Shown one piece after another: positions 51,222-60,336 of a stretch of DNA of 64,000 nt (positions within the stretch are counted from its first letter, which is position 1; each line of letters opens with the position of its first letter). This DNA comes from Haliscomenobacter sp041740695. GTDB taxonomy: Bacteria > Bacteroidota > Bacteroidia > Chitinophagales > Saprospiraceae. Both the position numbers and the translations under genes were made by a program. Below the pieces are notes generated by a model. It was not told where the DNA came from and made no database searches. It saw nothing but the letters and a program-made list of their open reading frames with translations. Location: contig NZ_JBGSLK010000020.1 of NCBI RefSeq assembly GCF_041740695.1, forward strand, positions 62,001-126,000. The letters run 5' to 3'.

Positions 51222-52097
51222 TTAATCCAAATACCGTTTCGTCAACCCATCATACGCATCAATGCGCCGATCGCGGAAAAACGGCCACATCCGGCGCACC
51301 GCTTCGGTGCGTTGTTTGTCAATTTCGATCACCTGGGTTACCTCCTGATCAATGGGGGCACTATAGAGGATTTCCCCTTGCGCACCAGCAATGAAACTTT
51401 GTCCCCAAAAACGAATCCCCCCCGTCACTCCAGAAAAATCTTCTTCCCAACCCGTGCGGTTGACAGCAATAACCGGGAGTCCATTGGCTACGGCATGGCC
51501 CCTTTGAATGGTTTGCCAGGCACCAAACTGGCGGTCTTGTTCATCTTGAGGGTCTGTATCCGCCCAGCCAATTGCGGTGGGGTAAATCAGCACTTCTGCG
51601 CCACGCATGGCCATCAGGCGGGCACCTTCGGGGTACCATTGGTCCCAACAGACCAGAACGCCTAGTTTACCCACCGAAGTTGAAATGGGGTTGAAACCCA
51701 GGTCACCAGGGGTGAAGTAGAATTTTTCGTAGTAGGCAGGATCATCAGGGATGTGCATTTTGCGGTAACGCCCGGCTTCAGTGCCATCTTTTTCAAACAC
51801 TACTGCCGTGTTGTGGTAAATGCCGGGTGCCCGCTTTTCAAAAAGGGAGGTCACCAGGACCACTTTATTTTCTTTGGCCGCCTGGGCAAAGGTATGGTAG
51901 GCTGGTCCGGGAATGGGTTCGGCCAGGTCAAACATATCGGCAGATTCCGCTTGGCAAAAGTAGATGCCGCAGTGGAGTTCCTGGAGTACGACCAGTTCGG
52001 CGCCTTGCTCGGCGCAGGCTTTGATGGCGGCGAGGCTTTTGGCGATGTTTTCGCTTTGGTTGGGGGAGCAGGTTTGTTGGATGATGCCTGTTTTCAT
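51222..52097 (-). CDS. aguB: N-carbamoylputrescine amidase (nitrilase superfamily)
   Basis: A 291-residue carbon-nitrogen hydrolase. The catalytic triad is visible: Glu in VVLQELHCG (about 41), Lys in YRKMHIPDD (about 114) and Cys in VLVCWDQWYPEGA (about 149). The sequence around the Cys and WFPTAIGW-type segment (LIYPTAIGW) match AguB, which converts N-carbamoylputrescine to putrescine, CO2 and ammonia in polyamine synthesis from agmatine. The agmatine deiminase gene is not in the window. Confidence 0.9.
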   Translation of the reverse strand: MKTGIIQQTCSPNQSENIAKSLAAIKACAEQGAELVVLQELHCGIYFCQAESADMFDLAEPIPGPAYHTFAQAAKENKVVLVTSLFEKRAPGIYHNTAVVFEKDGTEAGRYRKMHIPDDPAYYEKFYFTPGDLGFNPISTSVGKLGVLVCWDQWYPEGARLMAMRGAEVLIYPTAIGWADTDPQDEQDRQFGAWQTIQRGHAVANGLPVIAVNRTGWEEDFSGVTGGIRFWGQSFIAGAQGEILYSAPIDQEVTQVIEIDKQRTEAVRRMWPFFRDRRIDAYDGLTKRYLD

Positions 52098-52108
52098 GTA
52101 TTTGGTTT

Positions 52109-52220
52109 ATCCTATGGCTAAAGCCATGTGTTATATCCCATGGCTTCAGCCATAGTTTATCCCACGGCTAAAGCCATGGGGTGGTACTGTTTTGTGGCCT
52201 CCCACGGATAAATCCATGGG
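52109..52220. repeat. Tandem palindromic repeat, CCCATGGCTAAAGCCATGG type
   Basis: Four degenerate copies of a unit such as ATCC-ATGGCT-AAAGCCATG-G occur in a row upstream of the amidase start. Each unit is itself palindromic (ATGGCT..AGCCAT). Non-coding; it lies in the gap between the amidase and the LuxE-like gene stop, both on the minus strand. Confidence 0.8.
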
Positions 52221-52277
52221 TTGGCGGTTTATGCGCAAGTAATGGAAGGTCAATTCCTCCATATTTTTAGCTCCTTT

Positions 52278-53291
52278 TTACATTTCGATCAGGAGGTTGC
52301 AGCCGCGGATGTCTCCGGCGTCGAGGCGACCCAGTACTTCGAAAGAACCATTGGCGTATACTTTGCCCAAGTCTTCGGTGGCGATGAAGGCTATGGTATC
52401 CAGGTTCGCCAGGTCGATCACGTTAATGACACCAGTGCGGCCTGGAAGCGTTGCGGTCAAGGGATCGTTGGGTTCACGGGTCCAGACACGGAGCGTTGGA
52501 CTGGGGTGAAACAATCCCTGCCCTTGCGAGTAGGCTTGAGACAACAATTCCGTCATCCCATATTCTGAGTGGATATTTGAAACGCCTAACCCCTGAGTCA
52601 AAATTTCGTGCAATTCCGTCCGGGTCAATTCACGCCGCCGCCCCTTCATGCCGCCTGTTTCCATCACGATCAGCTCAGGGAAATCCAAATCGCCTTCCTC
52701 CGCCAAATCCCAGAGGGCAAAACTAACTCCAATCAGCACTGTCGGGATTTTTTTAGTAGTACATTCTGCCAATGTTTTGCGCAGCGCCGCATGATCGTAC
52801 AGGTAAAATCCACTTTGGCGGTATTTCGACCATTGTACAAATTGCTCAGCCATATAAACCAAAGAAGAACCTTCACGTTCTAAGTAGGCGGGCAACAGTG
52901 CCACAAAACAATAGTCGGACAAAGGCCCGTAAAATGCCTCAAAACCGCGCAGGGTATTGTGGGTATAATCTTGTAAACTGCGCACTGCGTGGCGGCTCGT
53001 TTGTGCCCCCGTAGTGCCACTGCTGGAAAAAATCGCCTCGTTTGGCCATTCTCCCGTTTTTATCTCGTATTGTTTAAACAATTGAATGGGTAAACAAGGA
53101 ATGGCTTCCAAACGTTGAACACTAGAGGGATTGATGTGCAACAAATCCAAAAATTGTGCGTACAGGGGATTAAACCTTGCCTGGAAGCGAAACACTTGAA
53201 GTGCAAGCGCTTCGAATCCATCAGGCTGCACATTTTGGATGAGATCATACAGATGACTCCTGGCCGACTGAAATATCATTTCTTGTTTCAA
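52278..53291 (-). CDS. LuxE-like acyl-protein synthetase / adenylating enzyme
   Basis: A 337-residue member of the LuxE/acyl-protein synthetase branch of ANL adenylating enzymes. The phosphate-binding loop appears as FSSSGTTGAQTSRH near residue 90; NIHSEYGMTELLSQAYSQG near 240 is the typical ANL core motif, and VINVIDLANLDTIAFIATEDLG near 300 the hinge. LuxE activates fatty acids, but no luxC/D/A/B genes are present. In Bacteroidota such lone proteins are thought to activate an acyl or carboxylate group for an unknown pathway. Confidence 0.85.
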   Translation of the reverse strand: MKQEMIFQSARSHLYDLIQNVQPDGFEALALQVFRFQARFNPLYAQFLDLLHINPSSVQRLEAIPCLPIQLFKQYEIKTGEWPNEAIFSSSGTTGAQTSRHAVRSLQDYTHNTLRGFEAFYGPLSDYCFVALLPAYLEREGSSLVYMAEQFVQWSKYRQSGFYLYDHAALRKTLAECTTKKIPTVLIGVSFALWDLAEEGDLDFPELIVMETGGMKGRRRELTRTELHEILTQGLGVSNIHSEYGMTELLSQAYSQGQGLFHPSPTLRVWTREPNDPLTATLPGRTGVINVIDLANLDTIAFIATEDLGKVYANGSFEVLGRLDAGDIRGCNLLIEM

Positions 53292-53392
53292 TAAAAAGTC
53301 TTATTTTTTGATCAAATTGAGGCGGGATTTGAGTTTGCCCCATTTTAAACACGCTGCTGCTGGCGGCTCGAATCCGGTCAAAATTAGTAATT

Positions 53393-53905
53393 ATGATGAA
53401 AACGTCTGGATATTTCCTTTTCTGCCTTTTGATTTTGCTGCTGGCCAGCACTTGCTCCAATCCGCCAGAATTTCCGGTTGAACCCGTGATCAAATACCTT
53501 GGAGTGAGCCATACATCCATTGCCCAAAGCCGTGGCGGTGGTATTCCTCTTGATACCATCGAAATCCGCTTCGCGTTCACCGATGGAGACGGTGATTTGG
53601 GCAGCAAAGACAGCACCAACATCTCGCTGACCGATAGCCGGGATGACTTTGAGCATTTTTTCAAGGTGAGTCAAATACCCCAACTGGGTTCCGGGGATGG
53701 CATTCAGGGCGAAATTTCGATTAAACTAACCAACAGCCCGGATACCAAATATTTTTGTTGTACCTTCCCCAACACCCGTCTGACCTGTATCCCCAGCACC
53801 ACTTTCCCTACAGATTCTCTCTCTTATTTCATCCGAATTCGGGATCGTTCTGGCAAATGGAGCAACACGATCAAAACCGAGAGAATAACCATTTTTTGTA
53901 AATAA
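53393..53905 (+). CDS. Small putative exported lipoprotein, Bacteroidota-type
   Basis: A 170-residue protein with a signal sequence ending in LLASTCSNPP, where the Cys probably receives lipid. The mature part is a single beta-sandwich-like domain (IEIRFAFTDGDGDLGSKDST, then GIQGEISIKLTN and LSYFIRIRDRSGKWSN). The acidic DGDGDLG turn could bind calcium. Homologous-looking proteins in Bacteroidota have no known function. It is followed after 9 bases by a 57-codon membrane protein. Confidence 0.75.
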   Translation: MMKTSGYFLFCLLILLLASTCSNPPEFPVEPVIKYLGVSHTSIAQSRGGGIPLDTIEIRFAFTDGDGDLGSKDSTNISLTDSRDDFEHFFKVSQIPQLGSGDGIQGEISIKLTNSPDTKYFCCTFPNTRLTCIPSTTFPTDSLSYFIRIRDRSGKWSNTIKTERITIFCK

Positions 53906-53914
53906 ATCAGACGT

Positions 53915-54088
53915 ATGAAAGCACATAAATCTCCCCGCAAAGCGGGCATGCACAGCCTACATGACTCCAAAAACTCAGGGGCCCGAACGATGCATTCTCA
54001 GCAAGGCATTTCCACCAAAACCATTGTCATCATTACCGCATCTATCCTGGTTTTTTTGGTGCTGATGTATTTGATGATGGCTGGGTAA
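53915..54088 (+). CDS. 57-residue tail-anchored-like membrane protein
   Basis: The frame starts MKAHKSPRKAGMHSLHDSKN and ends with a single hydrophobic span (TIVIITASILVFLVLMYLMM, then AG). The N-terminal half is basic and hydrophilic. The gene starts 9 bases after the lipoprotein stop and ends before a terminator, so it is probably the second gene of that transcript. It is below the usual length cut-off for automated gene calls. Function unknown. Confidence 0.6.
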   Translation: MKAHKSPRKAGMHSLHDSKNSGARTMHSQQGISTKTIVIITASILVFLVLMYLMMAG

Positions 54089-54145
54089 ACTTCGTAGTGG
54101 GGTAAAATGAACACTTATTTTTTATCGCCCTTATCTTGCAACAAC

Positions 54146-54187
54146 AAAAAAGCCCAAGGAAGCTTCCGCTACTTTGGGCTTTTTTTA
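54146..54187. terminator. Bidirectional rho-independent-type terminator
   Basis: AAAAAAGCCCAAGGAAGC, TTCC, GCTACTTTGGGCTTTTTTT: an 11-12-pair stem with one or two mismatches, flanked by A-run and T-run. It ends the transcript of the lipoprotein and the small membrane protein. Confidence 0.85.
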
Positions 54188-54239
54188 TAAAATTTAGTTA
54201 AAATTATTAAACTTTCAGAACTTATTGAAAATAATGAAC

Positions 54240-54247
54240 TACATTTG
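54240..54247 (+). promoter_or_regulatory. -7 box before the small four-span membrane gene
   Basis: TACATTTG, a perfect TAnnTTTG match, 19 bases before the ATG at 54267. The nearest TTG upstream is only 12 bases away, so the -33 part is unclear. Confidence 0.4.
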
Positions 54248-54266
54248 TGATATAAAATGAAATGCT

Positions 54267-54665
54267 ATGAATAAGCTCGCATTGCTCACTCAAAGTTCTT
54301 TAGGTTCAATCTACATTTTAGTCATGATTGCTTGGGCCATTCCAAGTAATGAAGGCCGCTTTTTTGCCTTAATTATGCTCTTTTTTTTAGGCATCTGGCA
54401 ATACCTAAGCGCTTTTGTTTGGATCGTTAGTGGCGACAAACGTAGAAGACATTATTTTTTATGGGCCAGCACTTACCTATTGTTTTCGCTAGTAGGTATT
54501 TATACCGGTTTGAACAAACGATTTGAATATCTGGCGTATGCCGCTTTTGTTACGCTTCCTGTTTCATTGGCCATTTGGTACCAAATCATTGCTTACCGTC
54601 ACTACCAAAGTATGGAAGATGAGAAACAAGGCGAGGATGAAAACGGCGCTACAGAATTATTGTAA
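54267..54665 (+). CDS. Small membrane protein with about four spans
   Basis: A 132-residue protein with four hydrophobic segments (SSLGSIYILVMIAWAI; FFALIMLFFLGIWQYLSAFV; YFLWASTYLLFSLVGIYTGL; AYAAFVTLPVSLAIWYQIIA) and a charged C-terminal tail (MEDEKQGEDENG). No family recognised. It converges with sbcC, one base apart at the stops. Confidence 0.7.
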   Translation: MNKLALLTQSSLGSIYILVMIAWAIPSNEGRFFALIMLFFLGIWQYLSAFVWIVSGDKRRRHYFLWASTYLLFSLVGIYTGLNKRFEYLAYAAFVTLPVSLAIWYQIIAYRHYQSMEDEKQGEDENGATELL

Positions 54666-54666
54666 A

Positions 54667-57600
54667 TCAAGCGTTCAGCACCTTGATCTGACTAAACCCA
54701 TCACTCTGCTTTTTCACCTGAATTTGTACGCCAATTCGTTCTTTCAACTCTTTGACGTGCGAAATGATGCCAATGGTTTTGCCACTTGATTGCAGGTTTT
54801 CCAGGGTTGAAATGGCGAGGTCCAAACTGCTTTCATCCAGGGTTCCAAAACCTTCATCAATAAAGAGGGATTGAATGGAAGTATTGCGGCCAGCCAACTC
54901 GGAGAGCGCCAGGGCCAGCGCCAAACTTACCAAAAAACTCTCACCCCCCGACAAAGTCCGCATGCTTCGGCGATTGTTGGCTTGAAAAGTGTCCATGATT
55001 TCCAAGCCAAGGTCCTCATTCGCTTTTTTCAAAATCACATAGCGGCCATTGAGCTGCTGCAAGTGGCGATTGGCCAGTTGAATCAATTTGGCCAAAGTCA
55101 GACCCTGGGCAAAAGTGCGGAATTTTTTGCCGTCGGCTGAGCCAATCAAGTCATTGAGTTTGGCCCAACGCTGGTATTCTTTTTGCTGCGCCTGAATGGA
55201 TTTTAGCAAGTTTTTGGCTTTGAGTTGTTGTTGCTCGTGTCGCTGGAGTTTTTCCAACAATTGTCCCAGGTTTTGCTCCAACATTTGCCAGGCTTTCTCT
55301 TGTTCTTCCAATACCGTTTTGAGTGCCTCGGCTTCAGGGGCCTCGCGGGTTTCCAGGATCAAGTCGGCCAGTTGATTGGCATTCTCTTGTTGTAAGCGCT
55401 TTAATTCTGCTTCCTGCCGCGCCAATTGTTCCTGCACATTGCGGATTTCCTGCTCTTCTTCGGTGCTGAGCATACTGGCGCGTAGGGCGTCTAAATCCGG
55501 CAATTGTTGGTTTTGAAGCACCAGGGTCAAACTTGTCTCCAGTTTTTGGACTTCTTGCAAAGTGCGTTTGAGTTCTGCTTGTACATTTTCCAGGCGCGTC
55601 TGAGCGGCAATATTGGCTTCTCGGAGTGCTTTTAATCGGGCGCTTTCAGCTTGCAACTGCTCGTTGGCCTGCACAATGGCCAATTGCAGGGTTTCTTTGA
55701 AGTCTTCGATGTTTTGGGTGCCAATTAATGCGATCCTTTTGTCTTGCAAAAAGGACAAAGCTTCCGTTTCTTTTTGAATGAATTGGCTAAGTTGCTCCAT
55801 TTGTAGCTTTAGCTTTTGCAGGTTGTCCGCCTGTTGTTGGCGTTCAAAGCGATTTTTCTCCAGATCACGTTCCAGCGAAAGTTGTAGTTCCTGGGCTTTT
55901 TGAAAATGCTCGCGGGCATTAAGCAACGCTTGCAGGAGTTCAGTGCTATTTTCCTGATAGCCAAAATCGAGCAGGGCCAATTTTTCCAAAACGATGGCCT
56001 GTTTTTGCGCCACACGGATATTAATTTCGCTTTGTTTTTGCCCCAATTGCGCCTGCCGTTCGGCCATGATGGCACTGCGTGACAGCAGTTGTTGTTCCGC
56101 CTGCTGGAAGTCCTGGAGATTTTCCTGCAAGGTTTTTAATTCCTTGGTCAAGTTAGTCAAGGTGCCAATGGCCTGTCGGCGCGCTTGTAACAATTGTGCC
56201 GTATCCGCAAGGTATTCGCCTAAGGTGCCTGCTTCCTGATCCACGTCGAGGCCCACCAAACTACCCATAATCCGGCCTCTTTTGCCTTCCAATTCATGGA
56301 TGCGCAACAGGCCTTGGCTCAGTTGGCCGTGCAGGGGTTGCTCCAATTGTTCTACCTGGGTGCTGGTTTCCCGCAATTGCAGGGCTAGATTGTGGCGGTG
56401 TAGTCGTAGCGTTTCGGCGTCAGCCTGGGCCTTTTCGTATTCTTGTAGGGCCAGGTCGACAAAGGGTTTAAACTCGTGGTAACGAAAAGGGTGTTCGGTG
56501 GAAAAACAAAGTGGGCAGGCTTCGCCCTCTTGCAGGCGGTTGCGGTCTTGTTCGTAATTGGCGATCAGGCGTTGTTGTTCGTACACTTGCTGCTTGTACA
56601 ACAGGATTTCATCGCTAAATTCCTGTTCATCAAAAACATTCAAGAGTTGTTTTTGCAAATCCATCTCGCGGTGGCGCAGCGTTTCCAATTGCTGTTCCAA
56701 ACTGCTGATTTCCGCCAACACTTGCCGATACGCCCCGTTTAGTTCTTGCAATTGTTCCAACTGGGTTTGGCGTTGATTGAGGCGTTCGAGGTCCTGGTAC
56801 AACCAATTGAGCAAAGCCTCGTCGGAATGGGGTACATCGGGTGGCAAAGCGGCTTCGTAGGCTGCTTTCAGCTCACTTTGTCGACTCAACAATTTGGCTT
56901 TTTGAACTTGCAAATCCAGGGTTTGCGCTTGCAATGAAGTCAGCTCTTGGGTAGTTTGTGTTTGATCCTGGTTCAGCAGCGCACTTTGTTGCCGCGCCTC
57001 GTCCAAGGCAGCAATTTCGCTTTGCAAAAGGGGCAACAACGCCGCCAGTTGGTGCCAATTGGGGTGTTCCTGCAACCAGCTTTGCACCTTTTGCAGGCGT
57101 TCTGCTGCGGCTTGGTGTTCGGCTTCAAGAGCAGCGCCTTTTGCCTGACTTTGTTCCTTTTCTATCCGTAAACGCAACAGGTTCTCTTGTTGCGTTTGCA
57201 GGGGTTGGGCACGCGTATTGATCTGCACATCGAGGCGTAAGGCTTCGGCCAGGATGGGTTCCTGTTGTTTTTGCTCTAGCTGGCCTTGTTCCAGGAGCTG
57301 TTGAGCCGCACGGGTTTGGGCTTCCTGGGTCAAAAAAACTGCTTGTTGTGCATCCTCCTGCATTTGTAGTTGCACAACCTGCTCTTGGATTTGGGTTTGG
57401 GCCATCAACAAGTCGTCTAACTTCTGCAACTGGGGCTGGTACCTGCGCAAGGATTGATAGCGCTGCAAACGGGCAAATGGAATTTCTGCCGCTGTGTGGG
57501 CAAGTTCCCATTGGCTGTATTCCTCGCTGAGATTTTGTGCGCTGTTTTCCAGTTCGGTTTTGCGCTGAAGCTGTTGCTGGAAATGGCGGAGTTTTTTGAG

Positions 57601-58314
57601 GTTTTGCTGGGTGACTGCACTTTCTTGCTCCAGTTGTTTGGCTTGTTGGGCCAGCGCTTCGGCCTCTTCGGCGGGTAGTATTTCCAGGCGGCCTTTTTCC
57701 GCTTGCAGTTCTTTCAACAATAAATCTTCCTGTTTGTGCCGGGCAAAAGCAGCCTTCGACAACTCGCTGTAAATTTCGGAACCCGTAATTTTTTCCAACA
57801 ACTCACTGCGTTCTCTTTCGTCGGCGTGTAAAAAAGCGGCAAAATCACCCTGGGCCAATAACACCGAGCGCCGAAAACGATCGTAATCCAGGCCAGTCAA
57901 TTCTTCAATGAGTTGATCGACTTCTTTGCCCTTTTGGCCAATGGTGAGGAACTCCTGTTTTTCAAAGTCCCAACGCTCCAGTCGGCGCACAGGCTCCTGG
58001 ATTTTGCCTTCCAGTTTCCCCCCCGAGCGGTGCATGCCCCATTTTGCGCGAAGTAGGATGTTGTTGTTTTCAAATTCCACTTCAGCCAAACATTGGGTCG
58101 CTCCAAAGGACAATACTTCGCCTCGTTCGCTACCCCTTGGCAACTTTCCAAATAGGGCCAATGTGATCGCGTCCAAAATGGTACTCTTCCCCGCTCCAGT
58201 GTCCCCTGTGATGGCAAACAACCCAGTGGTTCCCAGCGGAGCTGCCAGAAAGTCGATCTCGGCATCGAGGCGGAGGGAGTGGAGGTTTTTTATGGTAAGT
58301 TTGCGGATCTTCAT
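54667..58314 (-). CDS. sbcC: DNA repair exonuclease subunit SbcC (Rad50-like)
   Basis: The start at 58314 (MKIRKLTIKNLHSLRLDAEI) gives 1215 residues; an upstream ATG falls inside a repeat. Walker A is ITGDTGAGKSTILDAI near residue 38. Long coiled coils flank the zinc hook, CPLC, near residue 600. The C-terminal lobe has LSGGESFLVSLALALALSEL and Walker B SLFIDEGFGTLDE. With SbcD it cleaves DNA hairpins and blocked ends. It lies downstream of sbcD on the same strand, with a repeat between. The SbcCD hairpin nuclease is notable in a genome region so rich in palindromes. Confidence 0.96.
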   Translation of the reverse strand: MKIRKLTIKNLHSLRLDAEIDFLAAPLGTTGLFAITGDTGAGKSTILDAITLALFGKLPRGSERGEVLSFGATQCLAEVEFENNNILLRAKWGMHRSGGKLEGKIQEPVRRLERWDFEKQEFLTIGQKGKEVDQLIEELTGLDYDRFRRSVLLAQGDFAAFLHADERERSELLEKITGSEIYSELSKAAFARHKQEDLLLKELQAEKGRLEILPAEEAEALAQQAKQLEQESAVTQQNLKKLRHFQQQLQRKTELENSAQNLSEEYSQWELAHTAAEIPFARLQRYQSLRRYQPQLQKLDDLLMAQTQIQEQVVQLQMQEDAQQAVFLTQEAQTRAAQQLLEQGQLEQKQQEPILAEALRLDVQINTRAQPLQTQQENLLRLRIEKEQSQAKGAALEAEHQAAAERLQKVQSWLQEHPNWHQLAALLPLLQSEIAALDEARQQSALLNQDQTQTTQELTSLQAQTLDLQVQKAKLLSRQSELKAAYEAALPPDVPHSDEALLNWLYQDLERLNQRQTQLEQLQELNGAYRQVLAEISSLEQQLETLRHREMDLQKQLLNVFDEQEFSDEILLYKQQVYEQQRLIANYEQDRNRLQEGEACPLCFSTEHPFRYHEFKPFVDLALQEYEKAQADAETLRLHRHNLALQLRETSTQVEQLEQPLHGQLSQGLLRIHELEGKRGRIMGSLVGLDVDQEAGTLGEYLADTAQLLQARRQAIGTLTNLTKELKTLQENLQDFQQAEQQLLSRSAIMAERQAQLGQKQSEINIRVAQKQAIVLEKLALLDFGYQENSTELLQALLNAREHFQKAQELQLSLERDLEKNRFERQQQADNLQKLKLQMEQLSQFIQKETEALSFLQDKRIALIGTQNIEDFKETLQLAIVQANEQLQAESARLKALREANIAAQTRLENVQAELKRTLQEVQKLETSLTLVLQNQQLPDLDALRASMLSTEEEQEIRNVQEQLARQEAELKRLQQENANQLADLILETREAPEAEALKTVLEEQEKAWQMLEQNLGQLLEKLQRHEQQQLKAKNLLKSIQAQQKEYQRWAKLNDLIGSADGKKFRTFAQGLTLAKLIQLANRHLQQLNGRYVILKKANEDLGLEIMDTFQANNRRSMRTLSGGESFLVSLALALALSELAGRNTSIQSLFIDEGFGTLDESSLDLAISTLENLQSSGKTIGIISHVKELKERIGVQIQVKKQSDGFSQIKVLNA

Positions 58315-58320
58315 AATAAA

Positions 58321-58445
58321 GTGAAAAGTGAAAAGTGAATAGTGAATAGCGCTTCGGCTTACTTCGACTCCGCTCAGTAACCAACACTCAGCGACCACGC
58401 TTCGGCTTACTTCGACTACGCTCAGTAACCAACGCTCAGCGACCG
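58321..58445. repeat. Repeat with two copies of CTTCGGCTTACTTCGACT.CGCTCAGTAACCAAC.CTCAGCGACC
   Basis: Two direct copies of about 46 bases are seen (GCTTCGGCTTACTTCGACTC and its neighbour, each followed by CGCTCAGTAACCAAC and CTCAGCGACC), preceded by GTGAAAAGTGAAAAGTGAAT. The core is related to the centre of the repeat at 41262-41392. It lies between sbcD and sbcC. Confidence 0.8.
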
Positions 58446-58450
58446 GGCGG

Positions 58451-59665
58451 CTATGGGCTATTCAAACCTTCCACTAACTCACGAAAAGTGGCTTCCAATT
58501 CGGTCCATTCTTCTGTGCTGCGCTGGTCTTTTTCGGCCCGTTTGCGAAAAACTTCGAGGACATCCAGGGATTCCAGGGATTCTACCACGGCGTCCAATTG
58601 TTCGTCGAGGGCCTGGTATTGGCGTTCGAGGCGAATTTTGAGGATTTCGAGTGGCAAATCTTTGACGAGGGTGCGCAAGTGGCTATCGAGTTGAGGGATG
58701 AAGGTAGGTGATTGTACGATGACTTCAACCCAGGCTGGCAGCGCTTCGCGCTCTTTGTTGCCAAAAATTTGCAGTTTATCTTCTACTTCGGCCAAAGTAC
58801 CTTGAATGGTTTTGAGGCGGCGAAAAGTGGGCGCGGGTAAAAAGCGGACTTCACGCAGGGTGTGTCCATCAAAATCCAGGCAATACACCCCTTTTTCGTC
58901 TTTGGTTTCGCTAAAACTAAGAGGGATCAGCGAACCAGAATACCGCACCCGCTGGTTTCCGGCGACGGCTTGCGGGCGGTGGATGTGCCCGAGGGCTACA
59001 TAGGAAAACAGGTCGGGCAGGATATCAACATCCAGGTTTTCGGTGTTGCCAATGTAGATGTTGTCTTGTTTGTCGGAGGCATGAGCGCCTTGGGCGTACA
59101 GATGCCCGGTGGCGAGAATGGGCACGTTTTGGGCGCGGTAAGGCTCCAGCAAGGCACCCATGTCCTGGTAGCGTTGACGAATCCCGGTTTGAATGCGTTG
59201 AATCCGGTCAAGGGTTGTTTCTCCGCTTACACTCGGCGAAAGGTCGCGGTCGCGCAAAAAGGGGATCGCGGCAATGACTGCCTCCAGTTCACCTGCGGCA
59301 TTTTGGAGCAACAAACAGTCTTGTTCGAGGTTTTCGGAAGCGGCACCCACCACCCGAATGTTGAGGTATTCCAATAATTCGCGGGGCGCATCCAACATTC
59401 CGGGCGAGTCGTGATTGCCCCCGATGATGACAATGTGTCGACAAGTGGTGTGCAACAAATTGGTCAAAAAATTATAGTACAATTTCCGCGCCGGGTGGGG
59501 TGGGTTGCCGTTGTCGAATACATCCCCCGTCAGGATTAGGGCATCGGCCTGCTCCTGGACAATGGTCTCGTGGAGCCATTGCAGGGCCAGGTGTTGCTCA
59601 TCGCCCCGCTCGTTGAAAAGGAGGCGTTGACCGAGGTGCCAATCGGAGGTGTGGATGATTTTCAT
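58451..59665 (-). CDS. sbcD: DNA repair exonuclease subunit SbcD (Mre11-like)
   Basis: The start at 59665 (MKIIHTSDWHLGQRLL) is the canonical SbcD beginning and gives 404 residues. All phosphoesterase motifs are present: DWHLG, ILTGDVFDNG, GGNHDSPG, TGHLYAQG and ALGHIHRP. It is the Mn-dependent nuclease partner of SbcC and comes first in the pair, with 136 bases of repeat sequence before sbcC. Confidence 0.96.
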   Translation of the reverse strand: MKIIHTSDWHLGQRLLFNERGDEQHLALQWLHETIVQEQADALILTGDVFDNGNPPHPARKLYYNFLTNLLHTTCRHIVIIGGNHDSPGMLDAPRELLEYLNIRVVGAASENLEQDCLLLQNAAGELEAVIAAIPFLRDRDLSPSVSGETTLDRIQRIQTGIRQRYQDMGALLEPYRAQNVPILATGHLYAQGAHASDKQDNIYIGNTENLDVDILPDLFSYVALGHIHRPQAVAGNQRVRYSGSLIPLSFSETKDEKGVYCLDFDGHTLREVRFLPAPTFRRLKTIQGTLAEVEDKLQIFGNKEREALPAWVEVIVQSPTFIPQLDSHLRTLVKDLPLEILKIRLERQYQALDEQLDAVVESLESLDVLEVFRKRAEKDQRSTEEWTELEATFRELVEGLNSP

Positions 59666-59740
59666 GGTGGTACTTGTGGGGGATAAAGATAGCAAAAAAT
59701 GGATTGGGGGGAAAGTGTGTCGCAGTCCCTGTTCAAACCA

Positions 59741-60325
59741 TCACCCCAACAAAAACACCGTCATCGTCCGCGCGCCATGCGCCCCCAAGACCAACGACTG
59801 TTCAATGTCCGCAGTTTTGGAAGGCCCAGCAATAAACACCCCAAAGCCATACTCCTGCCTCTGCAAACGTTCATAGGCCTGGTGCATGTTGGCAACGAGT
59901 GCATCCGCTGGCAGCACAATGGCCAGGTGTTGGCAAATAAAAGGCACTACTCGTTGTTGGTAATTGGCTTCCGTCACCCAAATGGCCGAGTTTTCCGCCA
60001 CCCCAAAGGTTCCGGTGATGATGGCCAGTTCTACATTCTCCAGCTCATGTGGGTCAGCATTTTCGGGAATGGGTTCGGCCAGGTGTTGCAATGCGGGGAT
60101 GGAACTGATGATGCGCCCGGGGTAGGGATTTTCTTGTAGATAAGCCTCTATACTCGCATAATCCGCTACTCGCACAGGTTTACCACCAATGGTACTCAAC
60201 ACGGTCATAAACTGATCCAAGACCTCAGTGGTTCGCACCGGGAATGATGTCAAATCCGGTAAGGGGCGTTCATCCGTAGGTTGATTGGCCCGCACTTTGG
60301 CCAATATTTGATCGCGTACTGACAT
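59741..60325 (-). CDS. lutC: Lactate utilisation protein LutC (LUD domain)
   Basis: A 194-residue LUD-domain protein. It starts MSVRDQILAKVRANQPTDE and has the family segments ELAIITGTFGVAENSAIWVTE, FICQHLAIVLPADALV and FGVFIAGPSKTADIEQSLV-type, then LGAHGARTMTVFLL at the end. LutABC oxidise L-lactate to pyruvate with iron-sulfur electron transfer. It lies 11 bases after lutB on the same strand. LutA is not seen in the window. Confidence 0.93.
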   Translation of the reverse strand: MSVRDQILAKVRANQPTDERPLPDLTSFPVRTTEVLDQFMTVLSTIGGKPVRVADYASIEAYLQENPYPGRIISSIPALQHLAEPIPENADPHELENVELAIITGTFGVAENSAIWVTEANYQQRVVPFICQHLAIVLPADALVANMHQAYERLQRQEYGFGVFIAGPSKTADIEQSLVLGAHGARTMTVFLLG

Positions 60326-60336
60326 ATTCCTACAAG

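Noticed and set aside
53340..53392. tRNA-like segment GGCTCGAATCC near the lipoprotein gene
   Set aside because: A T-loop-like string alone; no acceptor, D or anticodon stem can be built around it.
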